Assembly (NCBI GenBank): GCA_946122785.1 | Contig: CAMGYJ010000008.1 | Span: 14,223,475-14,287,474 of the forward strand | Reading direction: 5' to 3' | Length of the DNA stretch: 64,000 bases | From: Linum tenue | Lineage: Eukaryota > Streptophyta > Magnoliopsida > Malpighiales > Linaceae | Part shown: in pieces, positions 1 through 11,627 of the stretch | Numbering within the stretch: position 1 is the stretch's first letter | Layout of the letters: every line of letters begins with the position of its first letter | Notes under the pieces: generated by a model | Told to the model about the DNA's origin: nothing | The model's database searches: none | What the model saw: only the letters and a program-made list of their open reading frames with translations | Program-made: the position numbers and the translations under genes

Positions 1-820
1 TGAGCTTGGAGAAGTACCGATTGACGACGAGGAGCAGAAACTCATCCTTCACAGTATGATTTCCGCATCTGAATCTGCTTTTGCTTCTCTCTCCATGGAG
101 TATTTTTCCTATTCATCTGGGTATGGAGAACCCTAGATTTGTATTTTAGGTCTGATTGTATGAACCCAAGTACAGATTTTATGATTTGATTATATTCAAT
201 TAAGGCTTGAATGATTGAATGACTTGAATCCTAATCAAATTCCTGTTATTTCTGCTTTAGCCTAGAAAAAGAATATCTGCCTAGGTTAATAGAGCACCCT
301 TAATTGAAGGTAGCGAATTGGCGACTTTAGTCGAGGAGCCAATTCACTATTCTGTACCGAATTCACTTAGGTAGTGGAGGTTTTGTTCATTAGGGCCTCA
401 ATCTGTTTACCCCGGTGGAGGTTAGACGCCCGCTAAAGACTCAGATTGAGAGGGTCTGGAGACCTTTAGTCGAGACTTCAGACTGTTTAAGAACCTCCCG
501 CAGTATAACTATCATTAAACCTGAACTTGGTAAATTGCAATCCGGCTTAACTGCAGTCTAGGGGGAACCATATCCGGGTGACCTCTCTCGACTTGAAAAC
601 AACTGTTTAACTTGCTTTGTTTGTTTGTTAATTTGGACTTGCACTAAAGTTTCACCGCTAGATAATAAGAATTCACTGAGTAGTCATCAAATCTAGGACC
701 CGGGTTGACATTAAAACCCAAACCTTCTATACTACGCTTTAGGAAGTGGTTACACTTGGCCATTTTCTAGAGTGACAGTAGGAGTGAGTCACTAGCAATA
801 CAAATAGTGAACTCCTATCA
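1..820 (+). mobile_element. Ty3-like LTR fragment, truncated by window start
   Basis: This stretch is collinear with the inner and right part of the solo LTR at 9057-10434. Both carry a 'tatggagaaccctag' type block, a 'cccggtg' block followed by 'agaggg', and a 'gattacacttgg' block near the end. The likely right terminus is the TATCA at 816-820, matching the TATCA end of the other copy. No primer-binding site or coding sequence follows, so it is either a solo LTR or the end of a 3' LTR. The family (Ty3, perhaps TAT/Athila-like) is an inference from general appearance only. Confidence 0.5.
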
Positions 821-1314
821 TTCTGACACATTGCTAATCACAGAGTATTTGATTTTTTTTATAATGGTGAAAACTTATTAAACTCAACCAAATGTTCTTC
901 CAAGAAAAACCTGGATCAGGAGAGCTGATCCTGAAACGAAAAAAATAGACCAGAAGAGAAAAAACAGAGAGAAAAAGGAAGCAGCCAAGGACTACCCAGC
1001 AAATTACTCCTATTCTAAACAAAACCCAGGACAGAACTCCTACACCAACTGAAACACCTCAAGAGCTGAACCCCTTCTATTCATATAAAAACATCCACAA
1101 AAAATAGCAACCGAAGGCCTGCAATGTGCACGTAGGCAGTCTGTCTTTAACTCACGTGGGCTGAAACTCGTATCGACATCAGATCTGCATCACCACTCCC
1201 CTTATACGCACACGCAAATCTACGGCCCTGATACAAACCCGCAAGACCACCCCCCTTAACCATCCTGAAAGCAGCACAGGTTCCAAGCATCACAGACTCC
1301 TTCTTGTTCCATCT

Positions 1315-2770
1315 CTACACCAGCCCCATCTTTGTCAACCATCTACAACCCTCCTCCCTCTGCACTTTTCCTTTTGCCACGATCCACTCCAACGCCTTTT
1401 TCGCCACCTTCTTCCCTACCGCGATCGTATCCGTCTCTTTGTCTTCGAATATTCTCTGGTTTCTCTCGAGCCACACCGCCCACCAAACTGCATGTAGGAT
1501 ACAGCCATCAAACCACCCCTCAATGCTATCTCCTTCTGCAGTAGACCGATATGTTATAATTTGTTTTAACTCTCCGATTCTTCTTATGGGCCTACTTCTC
1601 CTGCAATAAAGGATCCTCCAAATATTCTTCACAAAATCACACTCCACCAATATATGAGACGTCATTTCTTCACTCTTCTTACAGAGGCAACATCTGTTCA
1701 CTAAGCTTAGACCTCTCTTCTTCAGATTATCAACAGTGAGCACTCTGTTATGATATACCATTTAAATAAAGAAACAGATCTTGCTCGGGACCCACGAAAT
1801 CCAAACATTCTCCACTGGGAACTCCTCGAGACCTCCTAGCCGAAAATCTGCCAACTTCTTGTACATCGATCTCATTGAGAAAGTCGAGTTAGCCTCAAGG
1901 CTCCAAGTCATCCTGCACGGACTATATGAAGCGTACAACAAATTCACAGAGTTTATAAAATTCAGGAACAACCCCCTCTCCCTATCTGCCCCTCCCCTCA
2001 AACTATATTTAAAATTGAAATTCCAATTCATCAACTCACCATCAAAACTTACAGTGTCGGAAAGAGAGGCTTCAGGGTCAAGGACAGCAGCGAAAACACG
2101 AGGAAATAAGGCAGATAGCATAATCCCAGGGATCCAACAATCGTTCCAGAAGGAAACTTGAGTTCCATTCCCCAGATCAATTACAGCAAACTTCCAGAAA
2201 TGATCATACTCCTTACTTATATTCGCCCAAACCGACTTGGAAAAACCACCTCTTTCCCTCCTGGTCAGCCAACAAGACGCGTCATTCCGGTATTTGAAAT
2301 TGATCAGTTCCCGCCACCAACTTCTCCTCTCCACCGCGAATCTCCATAACCATTTCGAAAGCAAAGCATCATTAAACAGCTCCAGATTGTGTATTCCAAG
2401 ACCTCCCTTCTTGATAGGCGTTTTACACATCTTCCAATCAACCAGAGCCATTTTATTACCATCGGACTTCCCGTTCCAGAGAAACCTTCTTTTGAGACTT
2501 TCTAAATCTTTAACTACTGAAATTGGGGCCTTAAAAAGGGAGGATAAATAAGATGTAGAGCCAGAAAGTACCGAGTTGATCAAAATCATCCTTGCCCCAT
2601 AAGACAGGTTTCTGCTTCCCCAACCACGCAATCTGTTTTGGTACCTTTCCACGATTCCATCCCATATTGATTCTCATTCGGTTTCGCACCCAAGGGAAAT
2701 CCGAGGTATTTAGGTGGATCTCTGCACCACTTGCACCCGAAGATTGCTGCGAAATAACTCGGTTCAGCTA
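1315..2770 (-). pseudogene. LINE ORF2 C-terminal fragment (RT thumb, zf-RVT)
   Basis: The translation carries the post-RT region of plant L1 proteins: a 'KYLGFPLGA' block, 'GWGSRNLSYGARMILINSVL', 'GGLGIHNLELFNDALLSKW' and then the zinc-binding zf-RVT segment with 'CCLCKKSEEMTSHILVECDF'. There is one frameshift near 2650, and one in-frame TAA at 1762-1764 where a Trp or Leu is expected; the frame is otherwise continuous across that stop. The FADD catalytic segment is absent, so no activity is possible. Family assignment is from motif recognition. Confidence 0.8.
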
Positions 2771-3129
2771 CATCCCCGTGTATTTGATCTTGCTTTGTAT
2801 AGGATTGCTCTGCCACATTTTGTCGGTCTTGTCTTGTTGCAATCATACGTTTACACCTATGATAAGTAATAGATATTAGATGGATTTAACCGAGGTTGTT
2901 ACCTTAGATAGTTGAAAGCAGAAAGGGGAAACCTTTCTTTTTCCAACAAGTTCTCGATCATTAGTCTCAACCGTTTTATATTCAATACCTTCTCCAATCT
3001 TGTGACCAAATGTACGACATTGAGCACAACGATGATGAACATTAAAAAAAATTCATCTCTTGCTAGTCTAATGCAAAAATATGAGGAAAATGAGGAAGTG
3101 GTTGTCATTTCAATATATAGCCCCGTCGT

Positions 3130-3480
3130 CCCAATATGAGAACCCACTCGAGTAACTTGGTCCATCCATAGGAACGTACCCTGAACACTCTCAACCCTCC
3201 TCAAACCATCCATTGTGAAATATTGGAGAGGCAATCCCCAAATACTCACTCAAATAGGAAGAACCCCCAAATTAAGAGTTAACAACTGAATCCCAGGGGT
3301 CCATTTCCTCACAAATACTAGACTGTTCTCACTTCTCACAGTTCCATCCCATGGACCATTTTCCAAAACACAAGCACGCGAATCAGTATTAGGGAGCTAG
3401 AAAGGATAGAGGTTCTCATTCAGTGGCGAGACATAAACTCGACCTTCTCGACTCCATGACCGTTTCGCCCATCCCCAGAT
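3130..3480 (-). pseudogene. LINE ORF1 fragment, DUF4283-like
   Basis: On the minus strand the frame reads 'VLENGPWDGT', then 'VRKWTPGIQ', then 'SIWGLPLQYFTMDGLRRV'. This is the spacing of the DUF4283 domain of plant LINE ORF1 (nucleic-acid-binding gag-like protein). An in-frame stop lies just before 'VSIWGLPL', and the zinc knuckle is missing. It probably belongs to the same decayed element as the ORF2 fragment next to it. Confidence 0.65.
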
Positions 3481-3500
3481 CTTGAACAAACTTGGCGACT

Positions 3501-4016
3501 TTGAGAGGAGTTGACCCACCAGTGAATTATATGGGGGCGTGGCATACATCAACAATCTTGTTGGTTAGTGCACATTTAAGGACACGACATCCATCATCTC
3601 TTCATAATTTTACACAAAAATCTTCATTTTTTGTAAGAGCCTCTATTAATGAAAAGCACACAACAATGGAACCAATGATGGATATGGAAAGTAGACCAGA
3701 ATACAGAGATTGATCAAACTTTACATTTTTGGCCCGTGAGATTATTGTATCACACCTTCCACTGGGGAACATGCCGAGGGACTAAATGTTGCATCATATA
3801 AACATCAAATCATCAAACCCAATTCACTATTTTGCCGGCACAAGTTGTTCCTTCCACTCAGCTAGCTAGCTCTCTCAGAGCTAGAAAGTTGACTCCTTTT
3901 ATCACAATCCATGTCAAATGGCATCGGATTCCCCCTAGCTATACCCTCAGAAATGACTGCCCAAAAGAAGAAAACAGTGAGCAAACAATTAACAAGGAAC
4001 ATGGTCTGGTTCATGA
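3501..4016. other. Phosphatase 3' flank, no gene seen
   Basis: This interval lies downstream of the phosphatase stop and presumably contains its 3' UTR. No clear poly-A signal on the minus strand and no recognisable protein were found. A short final exon of the phosphatase could lie here, because the reading frame ends four codons after a sequence that resembles a splice donor (AAG followed by GTACC at about 4030). Confidence 0.4.
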
Positions 4017-6723
4017 TTATATATGTGGTACCTTGATTTTAGCAGGACTTGGAGTTGGCTTAGCTGAACCAATACCCGGAAACCCAAACCTGGGTTTCTT
4101 CTCCATAGGCCCAAGTATCTGAAATGAGCACAGCAAGTTCTCATCCACGCTCATCATTGCACCAGCATTGTCGAACTCCCCACAGTAATTAGGTGCCGAG
4201 AATATAGTCACCAGTTGCTTATTGGCAAAGAACTCATATCCATCTTCCATAACCTGCATGCCACAAATTAACCCACTATTAATCTCACTTCTTAACCGCA
4301 TGAGGCCCTCATCAAGGGGGTGAAATTGGGCCAAACCAAACCCGGGCCCAGCAACTACACTTAAAAATCTCATGCTGTAGGGTCATACATTCAACTTGGT
4401 CCGGCCCGACCCTGTTTCGTTTGGTCCTATCTCGTTCGAGTTGACCCGGCCCACATCAATATACACAGACACGGTATTCTTTAAAAATTACATTTTGGAA
4501 CCCAGACTTATTTTTTATACAATTTAGTACCTATACTATATTATTCTACCAAAAGTCCAGAAATTTTGGTGTTGAAATTGCATTTTTGTGCCTTTCTATT
4601 TTTTTGCCTTGCATTATAGTAGCTAAACTTTTAAAACTTTACAAACAAGTCCAATGTATTAGTATGAGAAATTTCACATCAGTAGTTGTTATTACCATGG
4701 GTCATAGGGTCTAAAAATGACCAGATTCTAAAATAATCCGATCCTACAAAGCTAAAAGATAATATGATCCTAACTGATTATATAGACAAAATGACTCAAC
4801 CCGAATCTGATCGAGTCGGTTAGTATCTAAGGCCAGACTTGCAGCTCTAGCCTCAACACATCAATATTTGTGTCTTAGTTCATAACTTAAAATGTAATAC
4901 GACATATATATGCATGCATGCTAACCTGATGCGCCCTGCAGATTAGATCGAGATCATGCTTCCGCAGGAACTCAGCAACCCGATCCGCCCCAAACGTATA
5001 CGAAACCCCTCTCTCATTAGCTCCCCACCCTCGAACCTCCCTCGACGGATCGGACCACACCAAATCGCACAGCAGCCCACTCTCGGGTATCGCAGTGGGT
5101 CGAGGCAGGTTCCTGATCTGGTCCAAGCTGTGGAGGTCCGGCGACAGCCCGCCGTGCATGCAGAGGATCTTGTCGTCGACCAGGGCCGCCACGGGGAGGC
5201 AGTTGAAGCAGTCGGTGAAGACCTTCCACAGCCTGACGCTGTAGCGGCGTTTGCATTCATCGTAGAAGCCGTAGATCCGGTTCACGGAGGCGCACTCGTG
5301 GTTGCCTCTCAAGAGGAAGAAGTTTTCGGGGTACTTGATCTTGTAAGCTAAGAGGAGGCAGATGGTTTCGAGGCTTTGTTTGCCTCTGTCCACGTAGTCT
5401 CCCAGGAAGAGGTAGTTGGCGCGTGGAGGGAAGCCTCCACTCTCGAAGAGGCGCAGGAGGTCGCTGTATTGTCCATGAATGTCTCCTGGAGAGTTTAATC
5501 ACGATAACATTTTTCTACGGTCAGGAGATAAAAGGTAAATATAATGGTTTTGAAAAAACCTTTAACCAATTGACCAAGAAAGCTAATTTCAACCGTTAAA
5601 CCGAGAAACGATGAAAGTGTAAATTAAGTTTTCATCATCATGTTGTTTACTTTACGAGTAATTTGTTTCCCTCGTTTAATAATTTGTTAAATTGGTTTGG
5701 AAAGGTGTATTTCAAAAGCAATATATTTGAAACGCATGTCCTTAATTAAATTGGTTGTATTTGAAATACTTGCATTTAAAGTAAATGTAATTCAAATTCG
5801 TTATTTCGATGCCTCTATGTAAGTTGTTGATATATAATTTTTGTTTTATTGTTACAATTTTTTAATAATTATATTTTTTTATATCAAAATTTATTCTTTG
5901 TAACAATTTAGTACCAAAACTTTGTATTTTACAAAGAGGTCCAACAAATTTGGTGGTAAAGTTAAATTTTGGTACCTTTATATTTTTGGCTTACATTATA
6001 GTACCTAAATTTTGTAAAACTTTACAAACATGTTCAATCTGTTGCTTTGAGGAATTTCAAATCATTAATTGTTGATATGTATTTGAAATTCACAAGTTAT
6101 ATATTACTAATATTAAATATGTATTCGGAAATCATCCTATAAATTTGATACAAATCCAAATATCATAAGTAATTATTATCCAAACAAATTAATAATTTAG
6201 TATTTGGAAATCCAAATCCCAAATACCTAATCTAAATTCTTCTATCCAAACACAATCCTTCAAGAATTTTCTTCATTGGTGCCTTGGACTTTGGTATGGG
6301 TATCATCCGGTTTATAACGAAAAAACTAATGATCATTAAGTAATACTAAAATCGCTAAAAGCGAAAATGAAATCGCTAATTAAGTTTAGACTGAAAAACA
6401 GTATCAAAGGTGACTGACTGGTTGGGTTGTACAAGTTTACCACTGATTTACTGTATCATACCAAGTGTGTAGTTATGAAGTGACGAAGGGAAACGAATTA
6501 TTGAGAAGTGGGTAATTAATTAAGAGAGGGTTTTGCAGTTCTTACCGCAGATGTTGATGGGAGCTTCAAGCTCGAGGAGAACGGGCTGGTCCAAGAGAAT
6601 CTGTCGTGAAGTGACGCAGAGCTGCACAATTTCATTCTCAGAGAGCTGGACCTGCTTCCCTGGCTTTCTTCTCACTTCAACCAATCGATTGATAATACTG
6701 TCCAGAACCCAACGCTCTATCAT
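4017..6723 (-). CDS. Ser/Thr protein phosphatase type 1 catalytic subunit (3 exons)
   Basis: PP1 catalytic subunit, a metal-dependent phosphoserine/threonine phosphatase that acts in nucleus and cytosol with many regulatory partners. Exons on the minus strand: 6723-6546, 5485-4926 and 4253-4017. All junctions are GT-AG, and the introns are 1,060 and 672 bp. The joined product is 324 aa, normal for plant PP1 (about 300-330). Metallophosphatase signatures are complete: GDIHG (60-64), GDYVDRG (88-94), RGNHE (119-123), HGGLSP (170-175), RAHQ (243-246), and [14 protein letters not shown] near 265-278, which separates PP1 from PP2A. The start was chosen because 'LDSIINRL' then sits at the usual position. 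The C-terminus is uncertain: the last four residues (VPHI) may be read-through of a fourth-exon donor. It is one of several TOPP-like plant PP1 genes, so no symbol is given. Intact and probably functional. Confidence 0.92.
4480..4720 (+). repeat. Dispersed 'tttagtacc' repeat, copy 1 (PP1 intron 2)
   Basis: An AT-rich segment of about 220-240 bp with the order 'acaatttagtacc', 'attatagtagctaaa', 'actttacaaacaa', 'tgttattaccatgggtcatagggtc'. The same order occurs at 5880-6080 and 63255-63492 in the same orientation. It lies within intron 2 of the phosphatase. No terminal repeats or target duplication were identified, so the repeat class is unknown. Confidence 0.7.
5880..6080 (+). repeat. Dispersed 'tttagtacc' repeat, copy 2 (PP1 intron 1)
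   Basis: Second copy of the repeat seen at 4480-4720. It shares 'acaatttagtaccaaaac', 'acattatagtacctaaa', 'actttacaaacatgttcaat' and 'gaggaatttcaaatca'. It lies in intron 1 of the phosphatase. Both introns of this gene therefore carry the same element in the same direction. Confidence 0.7.
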
Positions 6724-7010
6724 CCCTTCTCTGTTTTTTCTCTGTGTTCTGTTCTTCCGGAAAGATGAGAAGAGAGAAGAGAGAAAGGAAGGTCCAATAA
6801 GGAGGAGGAGGAGGAGGAGGAGGAGGAGAAGGGAATAAAGGTAAGGGGAGCATGGCTTTTTTGGTGGAATTAAAGAAGGGCAATAGGATTTTTGGAGGGT
6901 GATCGTTTTGAGTTTTGAGTGACTTTTGAGGTGGAGGGAAGGAAGGAATGTATGGTGGTGGATTTTAGGAGAAAAGAAGAAAAAGAAAAAAAAAGGAAAA
7001 GGTTATAGGT
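6724..7010 (-). promoter_or_regulatory. PP1 5' leader and putative promoter region
   Basis: Upstream of the phosphatase start the minus strand is strongly pyrimidine-rich: a (TCC)n microsatellite at 6801-6828 and a CT-rich run at 6970-7003. Such CT-rich leaders are common in plant 5' UTRs. No clear TATA box was found, so the transcription start cannot be placed. Assignment as leader and promoter is by position. Confidence 0.4.
6801..6828. repeat. (GGA)n microsatellite
   Basis: About nine uninterrupted GGA units on the plus strand ((TCC)n on the gene strand). It lies 80-105 bp upstream of the phosphatase start codon, likely in its 5' UTR. Confidence 0.9.
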
Positions 7011-8110
7011 CGAATATATTCTCTACTCTTAGCTCTTTGTTGATGTGCGTCTGGGGATTCTTTCTCAATAAGAGAGATTTAGTTTGGTTGGAATTTGGTT
7101 TCGGATTTCAATTTCGAAAAGGGGTAGAAAGTAAGAGGTGGAATTTGCTTTGAGAAGAAGAAACATTAAAGTGGGGCTTAATTAGGGAGACGGTTCGGTT
7201 TCGGTTTTAACCAAAATTAATCGGTTTTATAAGTTTATCAGGTTTTTTTTAATGGGTAAAAATCATAAGCTCCTAATGATTCTCATTTAAACAAAAAATA
7301 GTTAATAAACCGATAGGAAATTGATAAGTCTTAATGTAATCAAAGATTTAACCTGATTGTTCAGTTTATTCTATTTGAAACTAAATTCATCGGGAGTCTA
7401 TCAATTTTAGTTTTGGACAATTGACTAATTTGGATTCTGATTTTTAATGAATTTGGGTTAGGTTAACCGAACCGGGGGGCGAGCAGTGGGTTTTGGAGTG
7501 TGTAGAGGGAGGGAGTGCCTCATTTGGGACAGGGGAACTAATAGAAACAAAAAGAAGCCTCAATTATTCCATCTCCATGGGAAGGAATAGGGAGATAGAT
7601 GAATATTGCTTGACAGTTTGAGTTGAGAGTGATGAGATGATTGATGCATTTGTGTCCTTGTATTTGGAAGGTGGGTCTTCCACTTCCCTTTGATATTGCA
7701 GAAGAAGAGTCACGATCCACTCAGCTCGCAGCCCACTTGCAATATTATGCACAAGTTTTTAACGGTGCCTGTGCTGCTGAGTCAAAGCTTCTAGCTACTC
7801 TCGACGGCCGGTGCCACTTTAATTAGCCCTTCTAGTAGCCGAATCTTGAGATCAACCTTGTCTATTTGGCCTGGTTTTTTTTAGGAGTTTGTTTATTTGG
7901 TATCCCATAGCTAGCTATCGCACAACACCTTAAACTATGGCACTTGCACTTCTTGAGAATGAAAATGGACTCTAATCGACGCACAAACAACGTTCACCGT
8001 GAATAATTTCAATGGCTTGCCTTCCCTAAATAACAAAATAGTAGCCCGAAATCTCATGCATGTGGTGGTTTTAGTGACTTGGGATTATAAATTGATAGTT
8101 AAGGACTTAA
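7011..8110. other. Intergenic, no gene recognised
   Basis: AT-rich intergenic DNA. Around 7190-7480 a 'cggttcggtttcggttttaa' block faces 'ttaaccgaaccgg' at the other end, which looks like a decayed MITE with inverted ends. Short open frames at 7538-7826 on both strands match nothing I recognise and are treated as chance. Confidence 0.4.
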
Positions 8111-8584
8111 GGTTGAGACAGGGACGGAGCAGAATTCTTGATTAGGGGGCCAAATTTTTTTTTCCAAATTACTTACAGTAATGAGAAGAAAAAGAGAAGA
8201 ATATTACACACAAATCATTCACAAATTTTTAAAAATATAGTCCACTTAAAATTGTGTCAAAATTACAAAAATCATAACTTATTTCTTTATAACTCAGGAC
8301 AAAAGAACCACGTGTATAGTACATCATATAATTCTTAATTTCATAATTCAAAAATCTGAATACCGTCTCTAATAGTAAAATAAAGTAGTGGAGATATAAT
8401 TATTTATAGATGTGAAATTGATATATTTTTAAAGAAATACGAAGTACATGCAAAACAATTGGAAAGGCTGAAAAAATACAGAGAAAACTAATATAAACTA
8501 AGCTAAATAGTACACCGACATGGTTAAAATTGAAAACAAATTCAGGAGCCGTCATGGGGATGACAAAATATCCTCTATGGGGCG

Positions 8585-11326
8585 CAGTTGCTGAAAGAAG
8601 GACTAAGGTGGCAAGTGCGTTATGGGGAGGAGGTTGAGATTGCTACGGCGAATCGGGTGTCGGCGTGTCATCCATAGGTCCAATTGGGGAGGGAGTGAGG
8701 GTGTCCTCGTTGATCATACAGAGTGAGGGGGAGTGGTGCCTGGATTGTCTGAGAGAGTGCTTTCCGGCAGAGGTGGTTTCAGCAATCCAGGCTATTGTCT
8801 TGCCACGAGCGGTGGTGACGGATGGGCTTGTCTGGCATGAGGAGAGTTTGGGGGTTTACTCTATTAAATATGGCTATCATCTGGCGATGAAATTGCGTAA
8901 AGCAAGGGGTAAGGGGAAGTGTGAAACTACCTGGATGGATAGAGGCTTGTGGAAGAGGGTGTGGAATGCTCCCATTCCGCCCAAGCTCCGGGTTTTTTGG
9001 TGGCAAATTCTTAGTCGTATCCTTTCCACTACGAAGGCCTTGTGTGAGAAGGAGGTTGATAACGTTATATTTGCACATGTTTGCACCCTTATATCTTAAC
9101 CATTTTGGCTCGATGTTGTTGCTCCTTGGCCTTTTTTACGCTAGGTTGAGCTATTTTGTCATATTTCAGGTCCTAGTGGGTATATGAAGGTGTAGGCGCA
9201 AGTTTCAGGTCGTTTGGAGATCCAGAATACGGGCAGGCAAGGAGAAAAGCATGAGCGTGCTTTTTATCATCTTGACAGTGCTTTTACTGACGAGAGCCAA
9301 CCATGAAGAATGCTGAAGAAAAGCAAAGCACGAGTAGCCCATGAGAAAAGCAAGACCGTGCTTAATTAAACACCGCCAGTGCTTTACCTAGACTTGCCCG
9401 TGTTTCTCCCGTTTTGCACTAAGTGAAACACGCATTTTGGGAAAAGCATGGTCAAGGGAGAAAGCACGACCGTGCTTCTGCCCATAATTCGCCCAGAATC
9501 GGGTTGAAAGAGGCAGATTTGAACCAAAGGAAGGGGATTCGACTTTTTGAAGAAAAAACAGAGTTATAGAGAGAGAAAGTGTGAATAACAAACCCTAGGA
9601 GCTATTTTGGAGTGGATTTCTCACCATTGAAACCCATATTGCATCCTCTGGAGTGAAGATCGACATCCCAGAGCATATTATTCCCATCTTTAGGAGTATG
9701 ACTGCTTTGAATTCTGTTTTCCTCTTTCTCTCTATGGAGTAGACCTTTCTCTCACTTGGGTATGAAGAACCCTAGTTCCATGTGTTAGGGATTTGGGTTG
9801 CAGTGACTTTTGGATTGATATACTGTTTGATTATAATCGATTGAAGTGTGTTTATTGAGTCAATTGAATCCTGATCAACTTCTTTTGCTTTTTGCTGCAT
9901 TCTGAGATAGATAGAATCTGATTAGGTTGTTAGAGCTTCTTCAATTGGCAGGAGTGGATTGATTATACGAGAGTTAGTCAATGCATTGCTTTGTACTAGA
10001 ATACAATTTAAGTAGTGGAGTTCTGTTTTAACTGCCTTGGCTTTCTATCCCGGTGAAGACTAGTCGTTTGCCAGTTAGTCTGTCTAAGAGGGCTTGGTCA
10101 GCTTAAAAGATTCCAAACTACTGTCGGATCTTCCGCAGTTTAATCAACAGTAAATCAATCTAAGAAAATTACAACTTGGACCTAATTAAGGAGTTAGGGG
10201 GACTCATTCTCGAGTGACTCTTCTCTTGCTTCAGGAAACCAGACAATTTACTGCTTCTTTCTGCTTTACTTTGAACTCACCTACATTCACTTAGTTCCGC
10301 TAGATAATAGATAATCACGGAGTAGGCAGTACATCTAGGCACTGGGTTGACATTTATTACTTGATTCCACTATACTGCATTTCCATTCTGCGATTACACT
10401 TGGTCGCAGTTTGGAGTTGTGTTTTAGCATATCAGAGGTTGAGGTGTAGGAACGATGCCTGATATGTTGGGATGAGTTGGAATCCCTTGAACATTTGTTC
10501 CTCTCGTGCCCGGTACCACTGGAATTGTGGGAAGCTTCTGGACTCATGACTACCTGGTTGGGTTTACCAGAGATTAACATGGGCATTTTTCTCCATCGAT
10601 GGCTGGAGAAGGAGGCGATGGACACTAGGTTGATGCAGTTCACATCTCTGTTATGGCAAATTTGGAAGTCCTATAATTGGGTCGTGTTTGAGGGAGTCCA
10701 GTACAAGGTTGAGGTCCTGCATCATCAATTTGAGGCTTAGGTGCAGGAATGGAATGTGGTTGTGGCTCAACCATCGAGACGGGGGTGTTAGAGTGGCTAA
10801 TGTGCCACCTCCTCTCCCAAAAGATATCACCTTGATTTGCTCCTTTGATGGGCAATCCGCAGTGTGTCGCATGCGGCTATTGGTGTGGTGTTGCGTGGTA
10901 CTGATGGAGTGGTCGTGGATGCTATGGGGAAGGCGTTTATGGCGGTTTCAGATCCTATGCTAGTAGAGTTGGGGACACTTCGAGAAGCTATACTATGGTG
11001 TTGTGGGAAGGGTTTACGAGGTCTCTGGTTTTAAGGAGATGCTTTGAAGGTTATCTAGAAGGTTAACTCTACCAGTGATTGTGATAGTCGGGGCGACACC
11101 GTGGTGAGGGAGGTTCAACAGCTATTGTCGGCAAAGCCGCGGGACGTGGTCCAGTTTGTAGGCAGGGATAACAATAGGGTAGCCCATAGGGTGGCAGAAA
11201 ATACCCTTTCTTTGTTTACTATTCTGATGGGTAGGTTTGATTTTTGCGCTTGGCTCCGTTCGGAGTTGTAACCGCTGTGATCTTTTGATTCTTGGTAATG
11301 CAAGCTATATTATCGTAAAAAAAAAA
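8585..11326 (+). pseudogene. LINE ORF2 3' fragment (zf-RVT and RNase H), split by a solo LTR
   Basis: A 5'-truncated plant L1 element. The left part (8585-9056) reads 'LKEGLRWQVRYGEE', 'LVWHEESLGVYSIKYGYHLA' and 'WNAPIPPKLRVFWWQILSRI'. The right part (10440-11280) continues in frame with 'CLICWDELESLEHLFLSCPV' and then a degenerate RNase H ending 'VGRDNNRVAHRVAENTL'. Removing the LTR and one GAGGT copy restores the frame ('LCEKEVEV', stop, 'ERCLICWDELE'). A poly-A run near 11318-11326 marks the 3' end. Several stops and frameshifts are present. Confidence 0.82.
9057..10434 (+). mobile_element. Solo LTR, 1,378 bp, inside the LINE
   Basis: The segment begins TGATA and ends TATCA and is flanked by an exact 5-bp duplication GAGGT (9052-9056 and 10435-10439). 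This is the signature of an LTR retrotransposon insertion reduced to one LTR by recombination. It interrupts LINE coding sequence precisely. The fragment at 1-820 is a diverged relative. Ty3-type membership is inferred; no internal domain is present to test it. Confidence 0.87.
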
Positions 11327-11627
11327 CTAAAAAGAACACCAGAAAAAACTAATATAAACTAAATAATAGAGAGGCAAGGGCCGATAGAAATTAAAAACAA
11401 ATTATAAACTATAAAATAAAGAGGCAGAGGCATGGTAAAAATTGAAAACAATGCAGAAAAGGATGGCAGGGGTATTATTCAAACCATCTATCTCTCCACC
11501 ACTTCACATTGACCTTGAACCATAAACGACTACGCCATGACTTGCTTATGATGCAAACATCTCATGTTCCACCGATTTCTAGAAATCTAGGGGGGCATGA
11601 CAAGCTGGCTCCGTCCCTGGGTTGAGA

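Larger units (their letters stand above)
853..3500 (-). mobile_element. Broken L1-type LINE (3' part)
   Basis: A plant L1 retrotransposon relic read on the minus strand. A T-run at 853-860 is the poly-A tail. Upstream come about 450 bp of 3' UTR, the C-terminal part of ORF2, and, after rearranged sequence of about 0.4 kb (2770-3130), a piece of ORF1 with a DUF4283-like segment. Endonuclease and the catalytic core of the reverse transcriptase are missing, so most of the element has been lost by internal deletion. No convincing target-site duplication was found. It lies about 500 bp beyond the 3' end of the phosphatase gene. Confidence 0.75.
8119..11619 (+). mobile_element. hAT-type non-autonomous element carrying nested retroelements
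   Basis: The ends are a perfect 12-bp terminal inverted repeat, CAGGGACGGAGC at 8119-8130 and GCTCCGTCCCTG at 11608-11619. They are flanked by an exact 8-bp direct repeat GGTTGAGA at 8111-8118 and 11620-11627. An 8-bp duplication with a CAGGG(A/C)CGGA-type end is characteristic of plant hAT transposons. No transposase is encoded. Most of the 3.5 kb is a LINE 3' fragment (8585-11326) split by a solo LTR (9057-10434). Short direct repeats of 'actaatataaactaa' flank the LINE on both sides. Element strand is arbitrary. Confidence 0.88.

Noticed and set aside
1304..1609. Plus-strand open frames over the first LINE fragment
   Set aside because: Antisense to the zf-RVT coding sequence.
4943..5502. 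Several open frames on both strands across the phosphatase second exon
   Set aside because: They are other-frame or antisense shadows of the PP1 exon; the GC-rich exon lacks stop codons by chance.
7538..7826. Overlapping short frames upstream of the phosphatase
   Set aside because: Three competing frames in both directions with no motif; probably chance.
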